Assembly: GCA_015680685.1 (NCBI GenBank)
Contig: MNCI01008852.1
Span: forward strand, 1,058,099 to 1,122,098
Origin: Gnetum montanum
Lineage: Eukaryota; Streptophyta; Gnetopsida; Gnetales; Gnetaceae
DNA length: 64,000 nucleotides
Reading direction: 5' to 3'
Shown: positions 48,291-59,971 of the stretch, in pieces
Numbering within the stretch: position 1 is the first letter of the stretch
Layout: each line of letters starts with the position of its first letter
Notes under the pieces: model-generated
Told to the model about the DNA's origin: nothing
The model's database searches: none
The model's input: only the letters and a program-made list of their open reading frames with translations
Program-made: the position numbers and the translations under genes

Positions 48291-48479
48291 CCCATCTTGA
48301 GTATGGATTGTGCTATCCCCATCACATAGAGTGTTGAGGATACCTTTTTGTTCGTAGTTCATATTGCTCCTACCAAGGAGAGGTATGATGATATTAAATT
48401 CTACATTATGCATGGTGAACCTTCACAAGGCTTGACTATTGCTCAAAAGAATGTTGTACATAAATAATCTAGATAGTAT

Positions 48480-49625
48480 GTCATAGTAGGTGATAACACA
48501 TTATGTTGATGATCCTACGATGATGTATTATTAGTATGCTTAGGTAAAACTAAGGCTAGAATAGTCCTAGAGTAGGCTCATGAGGGTGTTTGTGGGGGAC
48601 ATATAGGACCTAGAGCTATCACTACTAAAATTAGACGGTTAGGTTACTATCGGCCCTATATAAAAAGTGACTACCTATAGAAGGTTAAGTCATGTGACAT
48701 GTGCCAACGACATAGAAATCTCATACATTTACCATTGACTAAGTTACATAATACTCAAATCACTTGGCCATTTTACTAATGGGGGCTAGATATCATTGAA
48801 GTTATAACTCCTAAGTCTTCTATAAGGCATAGCTTCATTATCACCACAATCAAATACTTTACCAAGTGGGTTGAAGCTATTCCCTTAAGAAGGACAACAT
48901 CAAGCAAGTCTATAAATTCATTTTGGATAACATAGTATCCCATTTTGGCATACCCATGACCATAATCATATACAATGAACCACAATTTAGTAGCCAAGAA
49001 ATAAAGGATTTCTATCATGACCTAGGCATTAAGCATTCTTTCTTATCACCTTATTACCCTCAAGCCAATGGACAAGTAGAAGAAAGTAATAAGACCATTA
49101 TCAATATGCTTAATAAGATTCTCAACAACAACAAGCACAAATGGCATGAGTAGCTTTTCTATGCACTTTGGGCCTATCAGACAACCTATCATATGACAAA
49201 TGTTGTAACACCTTATAGCCTAGTTTATGGTTCTAAACTCGTTTTACGTCTTGAATTGTAGGTTTTGTTGCTCTAAGTATCCTTGACCAATTTCATTAAT
49301 AATGAATAAAGTAAGGAGTTATGGATCATGAACCTGGACTCAGTGGAGGAGTAGCAAGTCCAGATGCTTGCTCACATTCAGTGATATTAACAAAGGTAGA
49401 AATGTAGCACAACCATAACTTGACCAAGTGTAAGATCAAGGAAGGTGGACTGGTACTCAAAGCAATTTGAGAACATGTAGATAAATTCTCAACCAACTGA
49501 GAAGGGTCCTTCTTAGTAACCAGAGCCTATAGCAATGGAGCATTCAAGATCGTGAAAGTAGAGGGGAATGAGTTAGCCAATATGGTTAATCATTCCTATC
49601 TAAATTCATACTACATGTATCTTGC
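48480..49625 (+). pseudogene. Element B integrase
   Basis: The HHCC zinc-binding domain is well kept: AHEGVCGGHIGPRAITTKIR, then RLGYYRPYIKSDYL, and CDMCQRH (48540-48720). The core reads WGLDIIEVITP (first aspartate), IKYFTKWVEAIPLRRTTS, IIYNEPQFSSQEIKDFYHDL (the second aspartate position is N), and SPYYPQANGQVEESNKTIIN (glutamate kept). The C-terminal part ends with VTRAYSNGAFKIVKVEGNEL and NSYY, the usual Tat integrase end. Integrase joins the cDNA ends to host DNA. Several stops and one substituted catalytic residue inactivate it. The 29-bp minisatellite follows within about 40 bp. Confidence 0.88.
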
Positions 49626-49667
49626 AATGACCTTCATAGCCAACATTAAGTGAGCTTGCATGAATCT

Positions 49668-49784
49668 TTCAATGGCCTATCGAGGCCTTAAACTAGCACC
49701 ATGGTCCACTACAATCTTAAACTAATGCCACAGCCTGCTAGAGTCTTAAATTGGTGTCATGGCCCATCACAGCCTTAAATTGGC
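49668..49784 (+). repeat. 29-bp minisatellite of element B
   Basis: Four units. The last three are exactly 29 bp (49698-49726, 49727-49755, 49756-49784) and have the CTTAAACTA/CCTTAAATTGG core. Same unit as in elements A and C. Confidence 0.85.
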
Positions 49785-52084
49785 AACTTTAGTATCCTGG
49801 GTATCTTTTTCTTTGCTTGTTATCCCATCATGTTATATGGCTTGTATGTAACGTAACATTATAACATGCTCTATTTGCTTAGTTTTCTTATCCTCTTAGA
49901 GTTATGTTTGCAGGATGAAGCCTGGAACCATTGCAAGGGTATGACTCATTATGACAGCAAGTCATCATGTGACCCTGATGTGAATCATTTGGTGAGTTTG
50001 TCCTACTATGTCAAGAGTGCTTGTACTATTATCCTCCATTTAGCACCACTCCTTAAGGCCAACCCCATAGCTTGATTATGACCTTTCATACCTTGAGCAA
50101 TAATGTTAACTAGTGTCTGACATTCATGCATTTATGGCCATATGACATCCTTTCATTATGCTCCATCTCCATGTCCACTTGGATGTAACACATCTCATGT
50201 AATGGAAAATCACTAACTTCATTGGACATAACACATCTCATTCAATGAAAACACTCCAAAGTCCATTAAGTGTAGAACAACTCACTTAATAGGAAAACTA
50301 GATCTAACAAACCTTGGCAAAGAAAACTGATGAAGGATTTACCCTACAAAAAAATAAGGTGGATATGAATTACCAAGTTGTATGACCAATAAAGACTAAT
50401 GGCTTTGAAAATAAGGGAGGAGCCTAATGGCTAAAGAAACCTTGGACCAAAGTATTGGTTCCTCAAACACATTTTCCATGTGAACCATGCTTCTAAACAT
50501 GAAGTGTATAACCTCAACTACCTAACCTACATGTCAACGCCATGCTATAGCATGGTGTCAACACTTAGAATGCATTGTTAGCCTTCATGACCATTTCCTT
50601 ATGACCTCATTGTCATCTCCTCATCATGACCTTACTCCATCATCATGAGCACTCTTTGACACAATTCAACATGATTAGATTAAGCATAAAAAGGGAACAT
50701 TTGTGGTGGACTTGTATTTATTTTTTATTATTCTTTGTCAATTCCTCTTGGGTTAATCCTCTAGACACCAACAAAGAGGGACCATTGAAACCCCACCAAA
50801 ATTTTCATGTTATAACCATTTTCATCATGTAGCCTTCACCCCATGAAACCCAAGGAAAAACTTCCATGTAAATGTGAAGATTGTAATCCATGAGGGACAA
50901 TCTCACATATCTCACATTTTTGGGGCTGAAAAATACTTCATAAGTATTCAAAGCATCCCCCAAGTTCAAAACGTCATGTATTATCTATACTTAGGCTTGT
51001 TTTAAGGGGGGGCACAGATGTGGGGGGGAGCACGGGGCTAAAAATGCATTTTGAGAAGCCAAAAATGGCAATTTGATCGATTTTATGAGGGGTATAACAC
51101 TTTCTACATTGGAAATGCATGCATGGGTGGTGTAGTTCACCTACCCCCAGTGTAGAGGGGTAGATTTCACCTACTCCTAACATGGAGGGGTATAGCCCAC
51201 CTACTCCCAGCATGGAAGGTGTAGTATTCATGTTCAATGTGGAGGAGGAGGTATGACCTTCCCCTGCCCCTCCCCCTAGCATAGAAGTAACATGGATGAG
51301 ACTTCAACAATCCACTAATTTCAACATTGACCATGCACTCTAGTAAGGATGGTAGAAGGCCCAATGTAGAACAACAACAACAACATGGATGATGTTCCCT
51401 CATTACTATTTATAGTAAATGGAATGGGGTATGACACTTTCCATACATAGTAACCCCCACCCCCCCCACCCNCCCTGCAAAAAATGGGCACCCATTTCAC
51501 CTATACATGGTAGAAATTTGTAGCACTTTCCAAGCTTTTGTAGCCAAATTATAGCCAATTTTCAGCCCCATTCATGGCCCAAAACCTATAAGACCCAGCC
51601 CAAACACCATTTTGAGGTTTCATACTTTGGCATTTTTGAGCATTTTTAGCATTCTAGCACCCAAGAGCTCTTGTAAACTTGTAGAAATGCAACTTCTTTG
51701 AGCCTTCCAACCTGGAACCCCTATGACCTTGTTATCCCTTGTTATCCCCCTTGGAATTTGTGAGTTTGTGGCATCCATGCTACACTCCTAGGATCCTTGA
51801 CTCCCAACGAAGAACATTCTAGCAATCCAAATCCCTCATAGTTTTCAACCCCCCAACAATAGCCAACATTGCAAATTTGGAGTAGTAGTAGAGAAGGTTC
51901 AACAACATTTGGAGTGTCAAAGCATCTGAATCATTGAGTGGATTACATTGGCTTCAGTGAACTTTGAACCCCCATCAAAGTGAATTCCCCTTTCTAACCC
52001 TCACAACCTAGTACAGTTGATCAACCTATATCTCCAATACCCTAATCCTCTGCATAAAATACCTCTAAGTGCCCTTCAAACCAA
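49785..52084. other. Intervening non-coding region with small repeats
   Basis: No domain was recognised. The stretch 50170-50300 has three diverged units of about 55 bp with AACACATCTCATG.AATGG. The stretch 51120-51225 has a 30-bp minisatellite (separate entry). The stretch 51455-51476 is a C-run with one N. An antisense ORF like those of A and C is not detectable after element B. This may hold the decayed 3' end of B and the gag region of the next Athila-type element. Confidence 0.4.
51125..51228 (+). repeat. 30-bp minisatellite, about three units
   Basis: Units around CACCTACTCCCAGCATGGA with GGGGTAT between them. On the minus strand the unit encodes a repeated LGVGELYPSM decapeptide, which makes a short open frame look gene-like. 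Confidence 0.75.
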
Positions 52085-54660
52085 ATGCTACCTCAAACCC
52101 ACACTATGATGCTAACTCATGTTGTTTCTAATTGGTTTAAGGCTAGCAACCTTCCTATGAAAAGACCTGACCAAAGAAGTCCACTCATTTACCTACAGAT
52201 CACTGTACATGAGCCATGTAAGGCTCTTCTTGATTTTGGTTCCCATATCAATCTCATCTCCCATGACATGCACAAGGCCTAGAGCCTACCACCTCTCAAG
52301 AAGAGCAACATTCATCTAGAATTGGCATATCAATCAATCACTATTCCTTTGGGATTAGTAAAGGGCACTATGACCATAGTAAGTGGGTGGTCCTATCCTA
52401 TTGACTTTTTGGTGATCAGGGTTGAAAACCGTAAAGGTGACTTCCTCATCATTATGGGGAGGGCTTAGCTAAGCATGGTCGATGCACGTATGGGCATAAG
52501 GGACCTCTCCTTCGAAATATCCAAGAAAAATGAATTTGGAAAGTTAGAGAAGAAGCATATTCCATGCATTGCATACAATGATAAGGGGTGCAATCATATG
52601 CAAAATATTTGGTCCATCAAAAGTACATACATCAAAGCATGTAATCAATGTACACAAGAAACAGATATCCAAAGGTGTCTGTATGCAATAGCTACAAAAC
52701 AGGAAGGCACCGACTGGCTGATAACTAACTCATATAGTAGCACATTATGTATGGAACCAACTAAGAGCCTAACATGTGCTTATGTTGAAAGCATGAATAA
52801 AATTGAGCAAGTTCATCACTAACTCTCTAATGATGAAGGTGATGATACCTATTTGGGAGAGTTGGAAATCCCTAATAACTTCAAGCAAGAGCCACTAGAA
52901 CTTAAAACTCTACCAACTAACATGGAATATGCATTTTTAAACAATGGTAAACTAGTCATAAACAATGCCAAAATTTCTCCTAAACAAAAAGAAAAGCTAT
53001 TAAAGGTGGTCAAAAAATATCCAATAGTCTTTGCTTAGTCATATCCCAAGCTAATAGGAATCAATCCAAGGATATGCCAACATCACATTTACATCAACCT
53101 GGCCATGAAGCTAAGAAGGTAGTTGTAGAGGCAAGTGAACCCCAAATTGAAGTAGATCATCAAGGAGGAAATAGAGAAACTCCTCAAGGCAAAGTTCATC
53201 TATCCCATTGCAAATAGTGAGTGGGTTAAACCACTCATGATTGTGTCAAAGAAAGGTGGAAAGTGGTAGATCTACATTGACTTTAGGCTATTGAATATGG
53301 CAACATTTAAAGATCATTTTCCATTGCCATTTGTGGATCAAGTGTTGGGCACCATATCCATGCATTGCTACTATATCCTTTTGGATGGTTATAGTGGCTA
53401 TAACAAAATCCAAAATATGCCAGAAGATCAAGCCAAGACAATATTCATGAGTCCCTGGGAAACTTTTGCATATTGTAAGATCCTATTTGGTTTGTGGAAA
53501 GTCCCTACAACATTTCAACACCTGGTCCTTAGTATTTTCCTATAGAAATTTGGTAGTGGTATGGAAGTCTTCATGAATGACTTCTCCTCCTATGAAGCTA
53601 TGTTTGAGCAAGCCTTAGAGTGCCTTGAGTAACTACTAAAAAGATGTGTGAAAATGGATTTGTGGCTCAACTGGCAAAAACGTCAGCTCATGATCTAAGA
53701 AGGCATTATGTTTGGGCATTGAATTTTACAAGAAGGGATTGAGGTAGACCTAGAAAAGATAAGGATTATCCAAGGAATTACACACCAACCAGAGATAGTC
53801 AAAGATGTCAGATCATTCCTTAGACATATTGGCTACTACTAATGATTCATAAAGGATTTCTCTAAGATTGCAAAGCCATTGGTTAAGCTGACGAAGAAAA
53901 ATGCTCCATTCATTTGGACTAGGGAATGTGAACATGCATTCCAAAATTTGAAGAAAAAACTCATAGAAACTCCAATTCTACAAGCATCAAACTGGTCTAG
54001 ACCATTTCACATAATGATGGACATATCTAATTATGCTTTGGGAGTTGTGCTTATGCAAGTGGATGATAAAAAATATCCACATTACATCCACTACATGAGT
54101 TGAAGCATTGTGGATGCACAATTGAATTACACCACAACTAAAAAAGAACTAATGGTAGTGATGTATGCTCTCAAAACTTTTAGGCACTGTGTGCTTAGCG
54201 ATAAAGTATTTGTGCACATAGACCACAATGCCATTTGCTTCCTGATGAACAAGTTGATGGTGAGCCCTTGTATCATATGATGGCTCATGATCTTGTAGGA
54301 ATTCAATCTCTTAATGGTAGATTGAAAAGGGATCAAGAATGTGATCACTAACCACCTTTCTTAATTAATATGGAATAACAAAGAGGAGGAGAGTCCACTC
54401 TCTAATCAGTTTTCAAATGAACTCTTCTTTACAGGAGCAATAAATGACCAAGTTCCCACAGAAAAAAATGGTACGATGACATCCTCACTTACCTGCTCAC
54501 TTAGGAGATGCCACAAGATCTTAACTTTAGAAAGAAGTAACAATTTCTTCATAAAGCCAAATACTTCATGGAAATATCTACAAGGTGTGTTTCAATGGCT
54601 TGGTTTACTGGTGTGTCCCTAACGAAGATCAATAGTGTGTTCTCAAGGATTCTCTTATTT
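52085..54660 (+). pseudogene. Athila-type Ty3/gypsy pol: protease, RT, RNase H
   Basis: The protease reads EPCKALLDFGSHINLISHDM (DFG where the family has D-L/S-G), then YPIDFLVIRVENRKGDF and IIMGRA. A linker of about 200 codons follows (ISPKQKEKLLKVVKKYPIVF). RT has EWVKPLMIVSKKGGKW, FRLLNMATFKDHFPLPFVDQ, LLDGYSGYNKIQNMPEDQAK and GSGMEVFMNDFS; the catalytic F.DD box is changed to FMND, with the first aspartate lost. RNase H has PFHIMMDISNYALGVVLMQV and AQLNYTTTKKELMVV. Similarity breaks off at 54660, just inside the integrase N-terminal region. Stops at 52280, 52468, 53036, 53228 and others make it dead. It is closely related to the fragment at 4262-5109. The right end coincides with the left end of element C, so one truncated the other. 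Confidence 0.88.
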
Positions 54661-54764
54661 AATTTGACCTTGAAACGAGGAAGCTATGGTCATTTTCCTA
54701 ATGTTGTGCAATTAGGTTATTTGTGATGCTTTTGTAATTTCATGTAGATTTCTGAATTCTTTAT

Positions 54765-55150
54765 AAGAAAATGACAAAGGTTTTTGCTATTTTCTGGTTA
54801 TGGCTACATACTCTTTGGCTTCAACTTTCCAATGGAGGTGGGATCACTCTAATTGGATGTAAAATGAATTTTTATGATTTTTTTTATTATGCATGTGTAA
54901 TAAGGATGTTTGTGCCATTTTTAGATTATTGTCCAAACTGTCTAAATTTTTCCTACATAAACAACAAAGGTTTTGAATTTTTTCTAAGCATGGCTGCATA
55001 GGGCTTGACTTAACCTTTTAAATGATGGTAGAATCACTCCATTTGGAGATCAAATGAATTTTTTATGAATTTTTTTCTATGGTTGTGTGAATCAAGGAAA
55101 TATTCACAGTTGTAGTACATTACCCAAAATAGAAGTGGTTGATATGCTTA
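54765..55150 (+). repeat. Two tandem units of about 190 bp
   Basis: Both units share ATGGCTRCATA, GGTRGRATCACTCYA.TTGGA and AAATGAATTTTTTATGA. The same blocks recur about 187 bp apart in inverted orientation at 34970-35350 in element A. Confidence 0.7.
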
Positions 55151-55409
55151 ATTTTTCTTTTTCTAGAAGAGTAAAAGCATTTTCTATTTTCAATAGTCTT
55201 TTACTATAGCTACAAATCTTTTCCTAAGTTTATCATGCTTTTTCTAAATTTTTTCATAGTTTAGATGTTTTTTTTTTTCAAATTTATGCTTGCTTTTTTC
55301 CAAATTTATGCATAATTTAGATGCCTTTTGTAGATTTATGCATAATTTAGACTAACACATAGTTTTCGCTATAATTTTGTTATTATAAAGGCTATGAAAT
55401 ATGGTAACA

Positions 55410-55835
55410 ATGCTTTTATGGTATTTCTTATGCTAATTTAAATGAACGTCTAAGAGCTTTTTTACAGAGGCTAATTTTACCTCTAACTTAGGAAGTTTTA
55501 TCTAAATTTGTAAAGAAATTTCAATTGGTCATGATGCAAGGTTATGTAGGGTTGTGATAATGTTTTCTTATCGAATTACTTAAACTAATTTAGATAAACG
55601 CCTTAGAGCTTTTTACAAATGCTAATTTTGTCTCCAACTAGATGTTTTGGTTATATTTGCTAACTCTCATAGGTTGTAATTTTTTTACATTGAAAGGTTG
55701 TAATAGTGCCTTTTTGTGGAATTCATTAAGTTAATTTAGATAAGCACCTTAGAGCTTTTAACAGTGGCTAATTTCACCTCTAACTAGATGTTTTGTCTAA
55801 ATTTTTAAGAAACTCTAATTGGTCACAATGTTTTT
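55410..55835 (+). repeat. Three tandem units of about 135-150 bp
   Basis: Each unit has TTAATTTAGATAAGCACCTT, AGAGCTTTTTACA..GGCTAAT, CTCTAACTAGATGTTTTG and, at its end, CAATTGGTCA or similar. The array ends directly before the splice acceptor at 55851, so it would lie in an intron. Confidence 0.8.
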
Positions 55836-55851
55836 GTTTTGTTTCATGCAG

Positions 55852-58800
55852 GGTCTTCTTTAGGCCTATTCTCATCATAGTGGAGCTAGTTGCTATTTTG
55901 TGCTACATTGATTATCCCAAGACCAATACTCCACCACATGACATGCCTCTTGGAAAGCTCTCATTGTGGTTTTGTCCTAGGGTAAGAGACTTTCTTGCCT
56001 ACCTTCTTAGGAACTTTAGTGTGATGTTGTGGTCACACTTGTCTACATATGCAACTAAGATCATTATGAAGGCCCTGTTGCCTTAGGCATCTATCTTAAT
56101 TACCAAGTATATTACTGATAGGCCAATTTCTAAAACTACAGGGGAACCAACAAATGCCATAAGTTCACGTTACCTTTCAGAGATCTTGACGATGCCAAAG
56201 TATAGTCAATATAACACTGAAAATACTCTGATGGTGGCACATAGAGCCCACACATTATTCTAGAACCCACTTGGCACCATGTATCATTTACAATGGTAAA
56301 CATGATTATTGTAATTTTTTTGTGGTTTTGGCTTGATTACCTTAACTAACCTCATTAATTTAACTTCTTATAGGTACAAGGTCAATGATCAAGGCTTGAT
56401 CGTCAATGATCAAATCCTAGCAACGGCTCAAACTACTTTGGACCAATTCACCAAGAGTTCCCAAATGAGAGCTACTTTGTATCAATAGTTAACCTTCTAT
56501 ACAAGAAGTGCAAGGATGATGGGACGATGCACAACTAGTGGGTATATGCCAATAGCATGAGTCGGACCCTTGTAGTTGGAACCTCCACACCGCAAAAGAA
56601 AAGTAAAGGTGAACATATAGTTTATAGTGTTTTTTGGCTTTAAGTGTTTTATTTATTTTCTTGGTTGTTAAAATTTCTCATATGGATGCTAACCTTTGGT
56701 TATTTCTTCATAGGACCTTCCACCTCAGTTGATGTCACTATACCACTTTCACATTCACATCATGGGGATACCCTCATCCTAAATTTTGGTGATGTGACAT
56801 TAGCATAGGAGTGGCTAAAGGAGTAGGCACTTGGATATGTTCAAGAAAATATCTAGCATACATGTTTTCTTAATGTATTTATGGCACCTATCTCTTCCAT
56901 TCCTATTGTAGAGATGCCGCATGTTATTAACTCCTTTGATAAGGAGGTTGGTTGCTTTAGCACCATCATCTAAGGTGTTAAGGTAAACATGGATGTAGGT
57001 GTTGGCCTTTTTTGTGACTTGTTTGGTGTTCCTACTGATGGGGCAAAGGTTCCCACTAGGACAATGAGGGAATTAGGCCATTGTAAGGAAGTTCTAGAGT
57101 GGCTTGGTGCCAACATGGGCCACTCTAGAATCTTGATGGATAGCTTTTTGAACCTTGATGCAACTGAGTCATATCTTTTTTTTAGGTTTCATACATTTCT
57201 TAAACTACAATTAGAGAAGAAGGTAATATGCCTAGCATAAGGGTGGACCTTTAAGAAGGTCTTGATGGAGGAAATCAAATTTGATTGGGCTACTACTTTG
57301 GCTACTTGGCTTCAAGAGGAGATCCTTAGATTTTGTGTTAACACCTCTATGATAATCCATATGCATTTTGCATTTTTTGTAGGTTATCTAAAGAGTTTTG
57401 AAAAGGTTCTCATGATGTATAGGAATGGATAATGGGTTTTCCAAGACCCAAACCAACTTTCTAGGCCTTGGATAAAGCACATTTATCGAATAGTGCAAGC
57501 CCAAAACCCACCAAACGGGATGGATGAAACATTATCCATCACCACAAAGAATCTTGTTATTAGGCAACACAAGTCTCTTGACAATACTAATGATGATGAG
57601 CCCTTCTTGTTTCTTATTAGTGTCCATGATGCTAGACAATAGTGCATGGAGGCTAAATGGGTAGCTAAAGAGAAACTCAAGAGGCCTATGGAGGAGGCAT
57701 CCCTAGCATCAGATCAGCCTACACCAAAGAAGCTTAAGTTTAAGCTTAAGCCATCATAGTAATCAGTTGTAGGTATGCTTTATTTAAATTTGGCTATTTC
57801 ATGTTTCAATATCTTGTGGCTACTTTATGGTGTTATGTGTTAACTATTTTTTTTATGTGCTATGCTTGGAGATAAGCGTTAGGTTTTAGCAGCTCAAGCT
57901 GCTACAAAGGCAAAACAAAAGTGTGTAGAAGAGGCACTGCTAAAGCAACCTATGGTTGAAGGACTTGCTGATGCTAGTATAGATAATTTAGATGCCTTGT
58001 TTGGTGAGGTGGTACCAAGTACCTCTCCCATCATCATCATAGAGGAGGAGAAGGAGGAGGAGCTAGGTATTCTTATGACATAATATTTTCATTTTATATT
58101 ATTGGTTATGTTTGGTTCTCATCCTAACCTTTTGATGATTGTTGTGCTTACAGTAGTTCCTAATCCACCAGTGCAAGCTCTTGTCCCTAAGTTTTACATG
58201 AAACCATGGGTAGAGACTTTAGATAAAGTGGAGTTCTTGCATGGGATTTTCAAGGACATCATCGATCGATTGCATGAGGTTACACCTGAGATAGGTAAGG
58301 ATTTTACTTTATGTGTTTTAGTCATAGCATTTGGTTGCATTATGGCTATTTAGGATTGTGCTTTATGGTTGTATTTTATGTTTGTATAGTACCATCCATG
58401 GAGTGGAATCCCAACAAAGACATAGAGGTAGACTCATTGTCTAAACCTCCCTCTAATGTGTCTAGTGTACCTGTGAAGATATACGACAATACCACTGATG
58501 TAGCAATGTCACATGCAAAAGCTTCATGGGAGTTAGAGAGGTCCAATGAATCCCTATGGAAGGAAGCTATGGCCTTGAGGAAAAAAAATCAAAGGCAAGA
58601 GTATATGATTAGGAATCTCTGAGACCATAAATCCTTTGTGGAAGCACAGGTGGCTAACTCAGGGAAGTTATGAACTAAGGAGATCACTTGGACTTGCTAC
58701 TAGCATGTCATTCAAGACAAAGTAGTAGTCCTATTGAAGATGGCATAACAACATATGTAAATGAACCTCATCTTCCAAAAGGTTGAGGACTAGAAGGATC

Positions 58801-59353
58801 ACTACGCTTGGGTCCTGGAGTGGGGCAAGACACAAAAGGCCCACAAGTATTAGTATAAGGTCAATCATGAGGCCTACCTAAAGGGGTTTAAGAAAGAGTT
58901 GATTGAATGGCACAAGAGAGAGTTGTTCATTCAAGGGATCTATGAAGGTAGTGCTTATTGACTTTTCAAATGTACTCTTAAGGTGGAGCAACCCCACTCT
59001 TTAGGTTACTACTGTTGCAGGTGACACTGTGACAACTACTATTACTCATGAGCCTCCTACTTGGACTCATATAGATAGGATCAACATTCTTTCTAACATT
59101 GATCTTGGGGATGGAGGACTAGATCCTCGATCATTTGGAGGAAGGCCTTTCCCATCTACCCTTGGAAGTAATGGAGCCAAACTCTCAATAATTTTGATAT
59201 ATTTTATGCTTTAGTCATTGTTTTAAGTCATGATTTTGGCTGTGGGTTACTAACTAGCTATATGTTATTGCATTTCAAGTCTTAGGAGACATTGGTGGTG
59301 CTAGTGGTGAGGGTGGGAATGACCCACCACTTCCTCTTCTAGATGCCACTTAG
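55852..59353 (+). pseudogene. Intron-containing ORF of element C (antisense to its gag), FCP1/NIF-like first exon
   Basis: Eight exon-like segments with GT..AG borders: 55852-56295, 56374-56608, 56714-57772, about 57883-58066, 58153-58294, 58390-58947, 59021-about 59190, 59286-59353. Exon 1 reads ILIIVELVAILCYIDYPKT, WFCPRVRDFLAYLLRNFSVM, LWSHLSTYATKII, YNTENTLMVAHRAHTLF and NPLGTMYHL. This is the block order of FCP1/NLI-interacting-factor CTD phosphatases (HAD fold). The DxDG nucleophile is replaced by VELV and the VDD block by VAH, so it is not catalytic. Exon 2 continues DQGLIVNDQILATAQTTLDQ. Exon 3 is a long helical region (KEVLEWLGANMGHSRILMDS; FAFFVGYLKSFEKVLMMYRN), then a K-rich tail. 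Exon 4 is E-rich, exon 6 is coiled-coil-like, and the end is acidic and G/D-rich. Stops in exons 1-3 and 6 show decay. Homologous throughout to 30839-34457. Confidence 0.62.
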
Positions 59354-59648
59354 CAACCTTCTTTAATTCAGCTTGTTGGCTATTTGTTTTTGCCTTTATG
59401 TTGATCGCTATGAATAGCTAGAACAATGTTATGGATGGTTATTCTTTGACATTTTTACTACACATTGTGGTTATGGCTATACATCATGGAAATTTTAATT
59501 TTAAATTTGAATATTAGGTTTTATTTCTTGGCTATATGCATCTATAGTGATAAATGTAATAAATGGCTATATTGATATTTTTGTTGTAACATTAAATCAA
59601 TGTGATAATAGGCTAAACAAAAAGAGATATAATAATGAAAGGAACGTT
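59354..59648. other. Spacer between antisense ORF and minisatellite (element C)
   Basis: AT-rich, non-coding. It corresponds in position to 30520-30838 of element A. Confidence 0.4.
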
Positions 59649-59833
59649 TACTAGTTTTAGGCCATCACAAGCACAGGTTATATAGTTTTGCTAGTTTAAT
59701 GCCATGGTGGGCCTTCATGCTAGTTTAATATCTTGGAAGACCATAATGCCAGTTTAAGGTCTTAGTGGACATGAATGCTAGTTTAAGGTCATAGTGGACT
59801 ATATGCTAGTTTAAGGTCATAGTGGATCGTGTC
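59649..59833 (-). repeat. 29-bp minisatellite of element C
   Basis: About six units. Those at 59689-59833 start GCTAGTTTAAGGTC or GCTAGTTTAATGCC and are 28-29 bp long. It is the reverse complement of the repeats at 30336-30519 and 49668-49784, consistent with the inverted orientation of element C. Confidence 0.85.
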
Positions 59834-59971
59834 GAAAAGAGACACTTTTTTAATGTTTAAAGCATAAGTAAAAATAAAGAAAGGTTGTAGCAAATAGGTA
59901 ACAATGCAAATAAATTTAGGCTACGTGCATAAAATAATAAAGATATAATAAATGGAAAAAGAAAAATAAGG
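59834..59971 (-). other. Non-coding gag-minisatellite spacer (element C)
   Basis: Short AT-rich spacer. It corresponds in position to 30075-30335. Confidence 0.4.

Larger units (their letters stand above)
54661..55851 (+). other. Upstream/leader region of the antisense ORF of element C
   Basis: Non-coding. It contains two sets of tandem repeats (separate entries) and ends in a good 3' splice site (TTTCATGCAG at 55842-55851), so the segment before the first recognised exon is probably an intron. Confidence 0.5.

Noticed and set aside
49785-52084. Antisense phosphatase-like ORF after element B
   Set aside because: I looked for the exon 1 and exon 3 blocks on both strands and did not find them. 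B may have lost or never had the ORF.
55852-59353. Simple reading as a functional host phosphatase gene
   Set aside because: Stops occur in several exons, catalytic aspartates are missing, and a second copy has the same retroelement neighbours.
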